Below are positions 33,246-43,689 of a DNA stretch of 46,911 nt, piece after piece. A program made the position numbers and the translations under genes. Numbering within the stretch: position 1 is the stretch's first letter; the number at the start of each line of letters is the position of its first letter. Under the pieces are notes generated by a model that did no database searches, was not told the origin of the DNA, and was given only the letters and a program-made list of their open reading frames with translations. The stretch comes from Arachnopeziza araneosa (lineage: Eukaryota > Ascomycota > Leotiomycetes > Helotiales > Arachnopezizaceae): assembly GCA_003988855.1 (NCBI GenBank), contig QYAI01000174.1, forward strand, positions 1 through 46,911. The letters are read 5' to 3'.

Positions 33246-34130
33246 GCTCGGGAAAAGCTTCCAGCTGGTTACGAGGGAGACACTCCCCAGATTAAGATAG
33301 ATCCTGATTTCTGTCGCCCCTGGGTCGAGGAGGATTGCCTGTGTAAATCCTGTTCTGTCTGCCAGTATTGGACCGATGTTGCCCGTCTGGGGAAATGGGG
33401 CTAGTGTGGTGAGTAAGCAACCTGCAGGACGGCAAATGGGTGGGGCTCGCTTAAAAAGGAGAGCCACGGTGTGCGATATGCAGTAATATTGACTTTGGCC
33501 TGATTCTACCTATGCAAACCGATGGCTTTTCATCTGGATATATATGCTCAACTTGTACAAAGCGTACGGACAGACCGTTGGCACCTCCCAGTGCGCGGTT
33601 TCACAATGCCGATAGATTACAGATCATGAAGGTGGGGGGGTGCCCGATCACTTGGCATGCATCATACGAGTGGCTGAAATGCAGCCCTTCTGCACTTTGC
33701 GCCTCGTTTATATCCAATCTCGTCTTAGTAGCTCCAAGTCTTGGCGGCATCTGATCCGATTGCGTTCTAGCGCATGCGGCTTTCTGTGCACAGCCTCAGC
33801 CTCGACCGCTGGGCCCTCGTGGATTGGCCCAAGAGGGGCGGAGGGCCAGAATTCACTTGGAGGAAACAGGGGGTGGAAAGCATCCAAGCTACGCGACGTG
33901 CGTGCACAGCCTCCGCCCCTAAATCTTTCTAGCTCCGCAACGGGACTGGGCGGCGGAGGACCCACAACAACGTGGGCAGTGATGGAGGGGAGGGACCAGT
34001 CGACGCCGGCTGGACGTGCACAGCCCCAGCCCGGGGCGCCACTGGCTTTGGTGGAGGAGCGGAGAGCCAACGAGAAGTTGCACTTGGCACGTTGATCCGG
34101 GAGTGGAGGCCACGAGGTCTGGAGGGCCTC

Positions 34131-34171
34131 GGAGGTGTGGGAGGTGTGGGAGGTGTGGGAGGTGTGGGAGG
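34131..34171. repeat. 9-bp tandem repeat (ggaggtgtg)
   Basis: About four head-to-tail copies of ggaggtgtg occur. On the minus strand they read (Thr-Pro-Pro)n in the long Pro-rich frame; on the plus strand they read Gly-Gly-Val. Confidence 0.85.
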
Positions 34172-34200
34172 CAATACGAGAGCGGGAGCTGGATGACCAG

Positions 34201-34400
34201 GAACCACCACGCGGCATCCAGGGGGTTTGACAGGTGGAGGGATTCCACCTAGGAGCGGACCACGAGGCACCAGGGGTTTATGACAGGTAGATGAAATCGC
34301 CAGGAACGGACCACGCGGCATCAGGGGTGGGTGACAGGTAGATGGAATCGCCAAGACCGGACCACGAGGCATGACAGATGGAGGAGATGCATGGCAGGGG
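34201..34400. repeat. 51-bp degenerate tandem repeat
   Basis: Two full 51-bp units (34257-34307 and 34308-34358) start ggaccacg and contain caggggt and tgacaggtagatg. They are flanked by a diverged longer copy before (about 34201-34256) and a partial copy after (34359 to about 34400). The period is exactly 17 codons. Confidence 0.8.
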
Positions 34401-34982
34401 GACCACGCGACGACGGAGGGCCTGATGGGTGGGTGGAACGCTCCGAGATGCCAAGATCTGGAGCGGACGGAGGACGTCAAGACGTCAAGAGACTCGAAGA
34501 TGTCGAGATGACCATGGGGAGGGTGGGGAGGTGGGGTGGGAATTGCTGCGGGACTGTGAGAGCTGAAAGCTCAACAACCCTTGGGTATGCCTGATGGGTT
34601 GGAGATCCTGTATGACGCCAGAGCGAGAATAAGATGCGATAGGGGGATGTGAACACCGGAGTCAGACGCGGCGCATGAGGAACACGTGAAGCGGAGCGGA
34701 TTGCTTGGTCATTCCGCCATCCCGGCGGCGGTAGTGCGCCCCATCGCCCCTTGAGAAGACATTACTGCTTGGTCATACCATCTACCATCTACCTTCACTT
34801 CCCACAACTGGAATCTTCCATCCCCATTCCCATTCTTCTCATCGGCGATGCCGTTCATTCAGCCAGCGCCCACCATCTCAGCTTTGAAGTTATACTTTGG
34901 GCGCATGTACCAATCGGGAAGGTGCCTGTCCACTTCCCACTGTGACAAGGCTGGCGCTTGACAATTTCTCAACCCCAAAGAA

Positions 34983-36818
34983 TTGTCTGTCATCGCGACC
35001 GATTATTCATCAGACAACGACAATTCATGGCCTCGTCCTCCATCTACCGCCCCTGGACAGAGCGACCAGAGAGATTCGGCTTCTGACTTTCCTGCCTTGC
35101 GACACGACGGCACCCCAACCTGCAGCCTGAAATATGTGTCGTTGAATGATCACCCGCAATACACAGCATTGTCCTATACTTGGGGCGATGCCTCCGTTAC
35201 TCGGAATATACTTGTCAACGGACATGGTTTCGCCGCGACGACCAACCTTGCAGTAGCTCTTCAACATATCCCAGAGCTTTGGATGCAAAGGTTTCCAGAG
35301 CGTTCCTTGGAAGACCTTAGCCTCTGGGTCGATGCTATTTGTATTGACCAGAGTAACGAGATTGAAAGAGGTCATCCAGTCATGTTGATGGCAAAATTGT
35401 ACTCCGAAGCCGAAGCTGTCATGGCGTGGCTTGGACTGGATGATGAGGACGTTGGCTTGCTGTTCTGTTTACCATGGATCTACCGTACTGGCACCGGGTC
35501 TGGACTCTCCAAGAGATGGTTTTGGCTAGGAACCTTTTATTTTGCACTTCTGGTCGCTATGTGGAGTGGGAGATGCTCAACTCCACAGGAGAGGTTGTAG
35601 ATATCGTTGGGACAGCGATGAGGCAGCTGAAGTTCAAAATGCCCGAATTTCTGAACGAGCGCATGGCTGTGGATAATTATTTACGAGCCCCATACGATGG
35701 CAAGTCTCTGTCAACGTCTAAAAAATTATCTAAAGTCCTTGCACAGGACTTTTCCCTGTCGGCCTGGTACCAGACTATACTTCTGCTACAACTGTTAGCC
35801 AACTCTACAGCGAGTATACTCGCCTTTTTCTCGAATTCAATAGAACCAATAGAACCAACCCTGCTCTAAAGCAATCTCAGTCATATCTTCACGAGCTTGA
35901 ATTCTTAGGTTCTCGTGGCCTTGGCTCATTTAAAAACACTCTGCATTTACCTTCATGGGCTCCGAACTTCCCAGAGGAGTGTGAAATACGGACACAAGGT
36001 TCAGGAAGGGTCTTCATCGAAGGCAATGCTGATTTTGAAATATTCCCTTCTTCTGCAGATATAGCGGTCGTGGCCGGGGATATTCTTCTAGTCTCAGGAT
36101 TGCTGTGCGATCAGATTCAGCATATTCACTGTGTGGTTAGTGAGGATACCTTCAGGAACAAATCCATATACCAGTTCTTTGCTAAATTTCTCAAAACGCA
36201 CACTATACTGGTAGCCCTGTTTCACCACTTCAATCAGTACTTGAAGTCATATATAACATGAGATATAATAGATGGCCTCCTACCGTAGACGAAAATGCAA
36301 TTATCTTCGCACTTAGATTCTTGCGACTTTTAGTCAGGTTGGATACTCTTGAGCAAAACCGTAAGGATAACGATATCATGCGACTCCGTGATTATCAAGA
36401 TATACTTGCAGGTCTAGGAATCGACTCGTCAAATTTCAATACCTCGTTCATGCAGAGATTTTGTCCTAGCTATACCGGAGAACAACGAGACTGGAGTAGG
36501 TATCTTCTGGAAGACTTAGCGGGAGACATGAGAGCCAAACACTTTGACTTTCTATACTTTCCTAACAACGCCAATTATCTTGGAGATAGAGCATTCTTCG
36601 TGACCAACGGCGGACTTGTAGGCCATTGTCCTTTGGGAACGCACCTTGGTGATCAAGTATACATCTTATATGGCTCTCCATGCCCCGTGATTTTGAGAGA
36701 GGTAGATGAGCACCGTGTCCATGTTGGAATATGTCATGTCGCAGGCTTAATGGATGGAGAAGCGTCTGAGATAATGAAGCGCGAAGGAAGAAAAATTGAG
36801 AAGCTTTCTCTTCGTTGA
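34983..36818 (+). pseudogene. HET-domain gene with several frame breaks (HET locus D)
   Basis: The first frame (to 35600) carries the HET core: QYTALSYTWGDASVTRNILV, SLWVDAICIDQSNEIERG and AEAVMAWLG. At about 35445-35475 the reading moves to a second frame with DLPYWHRVWTLQEMVLARNL. Near 35750 a third frame gives PDYTSATTVSQLYSEYTRLF and LHLPSWAPNF, running to a TGA at 36259. A fourth frame (36258-36818) supplies the usual C-terminus: RAFFVTNGGLVGHCP, GDQVYILYGSPCPVILREV and VAGLMDGEASE. No GT..AG introns account for the changes, and the first frame has no clear ATG. The order matches complete HET proteins, so this is a gene decayed by small indels. Confidence 0.83.
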
Positions 36819-38073
36819 GTCAAGTCTGTTTCTTATGTCCATGGTAAGCAGGATGATACAGGAGTCATGGAAACCCTCAAGGCGCAATGCTTATGCTTGA
36901 TTTGGAGACTAGCGATATCTAGCATCTAGTTTTTCTTACCATATGAAACGAGAAAGGTTTCTATAATATAATGCGGGTTGATATCAGATATACGTGATGT
37001 ACTAAAGGATTAGGACACTGCAGTCTACAAGTAAATAATCATCTTTCTCCGCGACTGTGCAGCCAAGATTATACCACCAAATTCTTGATGGCATCAATTC
37101 ATATTCATGCGGGACTACTCTAGATGGAGAATCGGATGTACAAACTCCTGTAGGGCAAATCCCTAGAAATAATTCCGAAAGCTCTCACAGCCGAGGGTTG
37201 AGTAAAGCGGCAAGCGATCTGGATCAGGAATTTATGGATTTCAGCATCCCAGCTTAATAGATACATAAACTCATCGAGTCACTCTAGTGTCGGTTCTTAT
37301 TCATCTCCCTAAACAGCTTCATTTTGTCACCAGTTTCATGAAGCGACGGATAAACATGATTCTACGCCTTATTCGACATCCACAGCACTTGAGCAGTTTT
37401 GCATGAGCCTTGTAGTGTAATAATGACGGCCGACAATGCCTCGTTCGATAATAGGTCGAGGCTCTTATTCCGCCCGGACTACATGTATAACTATAAGACT
37501 ATGCTTGCTGTAGGAGAGTTCCGTGACCACTGGTTCAGATCTTAGTTGATAACAACCGTCTTTTGGGTAGCAGAGATGACTCATCAACGATTTCTACCAA
37601 CACTTTGACGAAAATCCGGCGAACGTATCTGCGGCACCTGGTCCGTGACTGGGATGGCATATCGTTTGGTATGCTTGCTTCGTGAGCAGAATTCAAGGGT
37701 GTTGAATATAGACATGTCAGTCATACTTACACCTCATGTTGTATTACTGAGCAGAATCCAACGGAAGAATGGATGCGAGGGGCAGTGTGATTAAATTTAA
37801 GCAAGGCTGTTAGTTAGACATTAGAGGTGCCATATTATAGGTACAGGGTCTGTGTGTACCCATCCTGTAATCTGAGTCAGTGTACATGATGGTGACACGG
37901 CACTGCTGATGCGCTAGTCCTTAACAACGCAACCAGTAAACAAATACTTATTCGCATAATCAAATCCACACAGATAAATATAAAGCAAGATGATTTCCAA
38001 GACATGATGTAGCTAGATTTGAGAAAAAACTCTGCAAACAAATCGAACGATACTGAGCACACAGCCACTCACC
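36819..38073. other. Intergenic region, no supported gene
   Basis: A 67-codon frame ending at 37257 follows an acceptor-like gtgcag and could be a lost terminal exon, but no partner exon is found. The rest is AT-rich with frequent stops. Confidence 0.4.
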
Positions 38074-38844
38074 ATGCTGTCTCCATCGCTTTTCATTACC
38101 CTTTCTCTACTTTTTACAAGTGTCTTCTCTCATTTAACAATCAAAACTGTAGATGAAAACCTTGCACCGCTATTCTACCCTTCCAAGCCCCTCGTTTACA
38201 TGAACCTCTCTGACTACATAAACACCATAATAGAGCGCGATCTTGAAGCGCGCGCCAACGGTGGAGTATTTCTCATCGTCTTTTATGTAGAGCAGAGGTA
38301 CACTAATTAGCACCAGGTCTATCTGACCACAGATATCAACTGGGGTGGAACCACCGGATATGCGAAACAACATGGAATATATGTATCCGATTAGACGCTC
38401 CTTGGTAATTTCTCTTCTTAAATCTTCCCTGGGTAAAAGACAAGATAAAGAGATGTATTCAATCTGACACAATCTCAATCGAAAAGGTATCACACCATCT
38501 CGTCCCTCGGTCCCGACTCCGGCAACGCCGTTGCCCTCTCTGAAGACTACAACTGCAACAGTCCAGGCTACGCGATCTTCTACCCAGGCATCGTAAATCC
38601 CCATCTCATGCTACCACATCAATTTCTTACGTTTCTCTCCTGATCACAAGCTGACATCAACCAGAGCGACCTCCGAAGCATCGGCTGGAACGATCGTATC
38701 GGTTCGTTCCGGGTGTATCAGGTGGCGGTCGTGAATGGGAGGCAGTGTGTCAATTCTGTCTTCCCTGGGACCGCCTGTCCCAAGTGTTGTAATGGTTGTG
38801 ATAGGAGTGGAACGGATTGTTGTCCTGCGGGGATGTATTGCTAG
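38074..38844 (+). pseudogene. Secreted beta/gamma-crystallin-like, Cys-rich protein gene with an in-frame TAG
   Basis: Four exons fit by phase: 38074-38265, 38317-38404, 38453-38592 and 38665-38844 (199 codons plus stop). Exon 1 begins with a clear signal peptide (MLSPSLFITLSLLFTSVFSH). Exon 2 reads VYLTTDINWGGTTGYAKQ, the start of a beta/gamma-crystallin-like motif. Exon 3 has ISSLGPDSGNAVAL. Exon 4 has DLRSIGWNDRIGSFRVYQ, then a C-terminal knot of eight cysteines (CPKCCNGCDRSGTDCCPAGMYC region). The intron at 38266-38316 has a good branch site (ctaat). A TAG at 38392-38394 in exon 2 interrupts the frame, and no alternative splice avoids it. The gene is therefore recently inactivated, or my exon 2-3 junction is wrong. 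Confidence 0.6.
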
Positions 38845-39694
38845 GGCTTGGCGAGAGATGGACTGAGGAAGGGGCCGGAGATGCTGATAAGATGAAAGTT
38901 GATGGTTTTATATCAGACTACCATGCTTTGGAATCACTTCGAACACATTTAGTCGTTGTCGTCTCATCTTCGCTCAAGTCGCTCAGTCATGTTCCTGGCT
39001 CTTTTCTAGCAGCTATTCAGTCACTGTGCGAAAGTTGTTGATTCTACACGAATATATACAGTAAAACCAAGCCAGTATTGAAGAAGCTAAAACAAGACGT
39101 TTTAAGAATGCTGTGAACGGATCAACTCTCTAGACAGTTACCAAGGTGTTCGAACATTTGAAGTAGTAATCTCAATGAGTCACGTGACAATCTCATATGG
39201 AAGCATGGCAGGTATATCCTGCAAGTTAAAGGTTATCATCACTAAAATATTTCATGCTTAATACTAGGGTTTTCCAAGCGGACATTGTCATAAGTGAGTA
39301 TTTAAACCAAGAGCTTCTCCTGCTGGCATTGGAGTTCATTGGAGGGCCGGCGATTCTTCGGTCTTTCTATCTCTTGGAGACTAGCGAAGAACTTTTTACT
39401 CTGTATTTCTGAAAGCATATATACATCCAATGATTTGTCAACTTACCTGATGATTCTTGCACCCAGATTGTTTTGAATTATTCCTATTTATTAAAATATG
39501 TAGCCTTGGGCTTGAACATAGAGGAGTTCATGTTTTTACCTAGGAACTATCAATGCACAGCCACAAATGCTTTCAACCTCGCCTTAATGCATGCATACTC
39601 TTTTCGTGCCACCTTTTTACCTGGCCTACGCAGCTTGATCCTCTCTTTAAAATTGCAGGCCGAATAAACCACGACTCTTCATACGTGGACTAAT
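38845..39694. other. Intergenic/upstream region of the cold-shock fusion gene
   Basis: No gene. It contains an overlapping TGAGTCA and GTCACGTGAC site (listed separately) and AT-rich sequence with many stops. Confidence 0.45.
39176..39188. promoter_or_regulatory. Overlapping Gcn4/CPC1-type and Cbf1-type sites
   Basis: TGAGTCA (39176-39182) overlaps the perfect 10-bp palindrome GTCACGTGAC (39179-39188), about 505 bp upstream of the cold-shock fusion gene. The first is the consensus for the general amino-acid control bZIP factor; the second contains the CACGTG E-box bound by bHLH factors such as Cbf1. Function is not shown. Confidence 0.35.
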
Positions 39695-40174
39695 ATGCCA
39701 TACGGAACAGTAAAATGGTTCAATGACGATAAAGGATTTGGTTTCATTCAACCAGATGATGGCGGCGAGGATCTCTTCGTTCACCACTCAAGCATCCAGA
39801 CAGATCTACCCCGCGCTCTCAAAGAGGGCCAAAAAGTGTCCTATAAGGTTACTAAGGGGCCTCAAAAGATACAAGCAGCAAGCGTTAAGCTATTTTCAGA
39901 GCCTGCTGTTGACGGAGACGATAGCGGGGAGAGCATACCATATGGAACAGTAAAATGGTACAACATCCATAGAGGATACGGTTTTATTCAACCAAGTGAT
40001 GGCAGTAAAGATCTGTTCGTTCATAACTCGGAAATCCAGACGGACGTGTTCCGCACTCTTAAAGAAGGCCAAAGGGTGTCCTATGAGATCACTCATGGGC
40101 CGAAAGGGAAGCAAGCAGCAGACATTGAGATATTATCAGAGCCTGCCGTCGAAGGATCCAATAGCGCGGAGAGG
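39695..40174 (+). repeat. 240-bp tandem duplication encoding the two cold-shock domains
   Basis: Two adjacent copies, 39695-39934 and 39935-40174, are aligned without gaps at 80 codons. Shared words include ggaacagtaaaatgg, atccagac and tcagagcctgc. Each copy encodes one domain plus its linker (SEPAVDGDDSGES; SEPAVEGSNSAER). The second copy has changes in and around RNP1 (KGFGF to RGYGF). Confidence 0.9.
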
Positions 40175-42985
40175 ATATCGGGTAGAGATGTACCAGAAGA
40201 TGACAGCCTAACTCAAATTAGCGATGAAGATCTAGCTTCCGAGAGCGATGGGAACGACATAGAAAGTGCTACTGCGAGCATCGGCGATGACAAAGAGTCG
40301 GAGGACTTTGCTGATGCTGAAAGGGGAGAACAACAGGAGCTTGAAGGAAAAGAGAAAGAGAAAGTATTCAATCCCAGTCAATCTAGCGCAGCAGCCCATC
40401 ACGATGAGACAGCTGCAATCTTATCCGGCGCTGATTTTGTTGTCCGAAATGAGCTCAAAGAGACGATAGAAGAAAAATTGCCAGCTTCCTACCAGGACGA
40501 AACACAAATCACACCTAATAACCCGGAGCACCTGAACGAAGAAAACTCATACGAGAATACCGTCACTCTATCTCCAGAGCTTACATCTGATAATGATTCT
40601 GTGGAGGCAGAAATTAAACAATCAGGATTTTACGAATTGTTCACAATGCCAGCACAAAGTAGTAGAGAACATGTTCCAGTTGGAGAATCTACCGGTGATC
40701 GCAGCATCCAAGAAGACTCGAGCTCCATAGCTAAATTATTCACAACCGCTGTCGAGACGGAGCCAAAACTTGGTACTCGGACACACACAGATCCAGCTAC
40801 ATATGAAGACGAGGCGCCCGATGGATCTGCTTATGGTGATAGTATATTCTCTCTGCCTGATAGTCTTTCGTCTAAAAGCTCGATTCATGATCTCTTCGGA
40901 TCAACCGAGGAATTTGCGACGATGCTGATTGACCATGCGAACTTGAATACACAATATCAATCTTTGCGCCAAACTTTCCAGTTTTCCGAGTTCAAATCTG
41001 AGCTTCACCATCTACTGAAGGTCTTCTCTAAAGATCTTTCCAAGGAAGCTGCATCACCCATTGAGAAAGAGAGCGTTCGCTTTATCAGCCAACAAAGGAG
41101 AAGAATCTCTCACACCGTCGGCCAGGAGGTCTTCGGCTTGAAGGATAAGTCCCTATTTGACAAAGATATTCAACAACAACAGATAGAGGCCAGGGAAAAG
41201 ATAGAGAAATTTCTAAGTGGCACAGATCAATCCAAAGGAATTGATGAGGAGCAAACCCGTGCCGAACACGAACACAACCCAGATAACGATAGCTCAGATG
41301 AAGAAGGAGAACTGGAAGAGTTCCCCAGCCTTAAATATATCAAGAAGTTTTTGCTAGAAAGTAACGCCTTTGAGAAATTGCGTAGCGGCGTTGAAAATCT
41401 GGCCATGCATCAACAGGGGAAAAAATCGCCCAAACTAGACGCAGAATCTTACGAAGGCTCAAAACAACCAGCGATCATGGAGACGGTGAAATCGCATGAA
41501 CACGATCAATCATTTCCTGTTGACTTAATGAAAGAAGAGACCAGGCGTCAATCTCTCAACGGTGATGTTGAAACGATGAAGGCACAAGACCCTTCAAATA
41601 TTGAGCCAAGTCTGGAAGAAAGTAGAGAGAAGTTTGAATCTCAAACTACAGTTGAAGATGAAGCAGATGATGGCACTCCTGACCCAAGTATATGGCAATT
41701 GATTCTCTGCACACTGTCTCGATTCTCACGCCCGAAAACTGAAACAGGACACACACGACTGGAGTGGAAGTGTGTAAGGAATGATTAAATATCTGAATGG
41801 CTCTTTACTAATCTTTGAAGGACGACTGTGGAGCTCCTCTTTATGGCGACTTTGAAGATGACAATCCTGGAGAAATAGACAAATTAGGCAAAGAACTCGG
41901 CGCGGTTGGGTACGGGTCAAATTCTCAGCATAATCACGGAGAACAAACGGTGGCTATAAGCCAACGACAAGTAGCTACTAGCAACACAGTCAATCCAGGA
42001 CTTCCAACACCAGGTGCTACCCAATCAACATCAGCACTACCTACTAACGTTAACGTGAGTCAATCATGGCTTCTCAATGTCTTTGTTGCTTTCCCGTCTC
42101 TGAGCAAATTTGAAGTTCCTAGGTTTAATATGCTCAATTTCGCATGTGCTAACATAAGTAATCAAGACTCAACAGCCCACTCCTAGTTCTGCAAGTCCAG
42201 GGACAATGACGAATCCCAGACCAGCTCACACGCCACACCCACCCCCCATAACAAAGAGGTTTGCAGCTTTATGTGTCAACACTAGCGAGTTCTACAAGAC
42301 GCTTGGGGAGATTGAGATACTTACTACCAACACAGATCACCAGGTGTTTCGAAAATTCAAGGAGAAGTATCAAACGCTGCGTAGGTTCGGTGTGCTGAGA
42401 AAGTTTTTCATCAAGCCAGTCGACATCAAGTTTATTCAGGTATGTTGACGGCGAGGACCTAGGTTCAGCCTCATCTTCTGATAATTACTCTCCTAGATTG
42501 CTATTGAAGACTCTCATCGGGTGGATATCATTCCTGCACCTCCCGACTGCACGCTCTGTGCTTCTGACATGGAAATCCAGTCGCGTCAGTACGAGCCTCA
42601 CATCCACAATTTGGCGAGGGTCCACCCTCCCATCCCAGCGGCTGCATTTCTCCACTACTTGGGGTGCGATTCGAGAGAGAGATCGCTGCAGAGAACAAAG
42701 TGGGTGAACCGCCTCCCAAAGAAGCTCGACAAGAAACTAGAAGATGTGCGTCGTGCGACCCCGATAGACGATGATGTACTCGGCTGGGGTATTGAGCTCA
42801 TCGAAGGGCTTGATAAATTACACGTCACCCTTATCACATTTCTGATGCTTATTATCAGCGGCGTTATCTCGGTTACGTACTCGATCTGGAGAAAGGATAT
42901 TTCTGGTGGGTTTGCAATCGGAGCTTATCTTGTAACACTTTGGGCGTCGGGCGTTACGGCATTGTATTTCCAATGGCAGAGATGA
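39695..42985 (+). CDS. Double cold-shock-domain protein fused to a disordered region and a C-terminal two-pass membrane module
   Basis: Four exons (39695-41773, 41821-42054, 42167-42439, 42497-42985) with introns of 47, 112 and 57 bp keep phase 0 throughout, giving 1024 aa. Residues 1-67 and 81-147 are two cold-shock domains of bacterial CspA type, each with RNP1 (KGFGFI; RGYGFI) and RNP2 (DLFVHH; DLFVHN), so they should bind single-stranded nucleic acid. Residues about 150-670 are acidic and low in complexity. The splice of exons 1 and 2 makes LEWKCDDCGAPLYGDF, a small Cys motif seen in a fungal-specific family. The C-terminal part of that family follows, with KEKYQTLRRFGVLRKFFIKP, GWGIELIEG (958-966) and two hydrophobic helices at about 970-993 and 999-1022. 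The product would be a membrane-anchored RNA-binding protein. The role is unknown. It lies between two HET pseudogenes. Confidence 0.87.
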
Positions 42986-43689
42986 AGTTGCGGGTTGCTC
43001 ACTCTGTTACGAGACAGGAAGGAGCGTTCAGGATAAGGGTAGCTATATAACCTAGCTTTCCACTCTTTCAATACATCAGGCTTGCATACACTTAGTTTCC
43101 TTACACACTCCTCCATCAGTATCAAGTGGATCCCCGATATCCCGTTAATTAAAAAAACACTGCTGAGTTGACTTCATGTCTAGCAAAAGGATCACAACGC
43201 TGGCCTATGGCTTTTCCTCTTTCAGGAAAATAAAGGGTGATGACCTAAATGCCAAGTTCTCTTCGCGTAGAGTGGAGTGACTACCCACGATACCAGCTAG
43301 AACATAGAAACGGTAATTGATTGGTAAGAGTGCCAAAAGAGGATCACATTACACATGATCCAGCTGACTTATTAGCGTGCTCAGGGCTCAGGGCTCTGCT
43401 CAGGTTGGAGCAGCGACTGCTTGGGTCCAAAGACGGAAATGGACTTTGGTGTGCTGATTGTCAAGAACCGTCGTCCGACATTACAGGAAAATGAGTGAGA
43501 GTTTATGATCACGAAAGATATGCCCAGGAGAATACCGATTCTGGGTACGTATTTGTGCAATAAATGGCAACCATCTACTTCGGATCTGCGATGTCTGTGA
43601 ATAGAAGCTGTCTTGACAGAGACTTCTATCAATCATTACAGTCTCAATCATTACATTCCTAAAGAAGCAATAAATATTGATCGTAACTC
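42986..43689. other. Intergenic region, no supported gene
   Basis: A small gctcagg tandem near 43378-43404 is the only visible structure. Minus-strand frames at 43381-43708 have no motif. Confidence 0.4.

Larger units (their letters stand above)
33246..34982. other. GC-rich, repeat-bearing intergenic region
   Basis: 33760-34700 is much more GC-rich than its surroundings and holds two tandem repeat tracts (listed separately). Open frames appear on both strands, as expected in GC-rich DNA. None has a recognisable motif, although one minus-strand frame (33929-34480) is Pro-rich and keeps phase across both repeats. Confidence 0.5.

Noticed and set aside
33708..34217. 169-codon minus-strand frame in the GC-rich repeat block
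   Set aside because: Several frames on both strands are open because stops are rare in GC-rich repeats, so no single one can be preferred.
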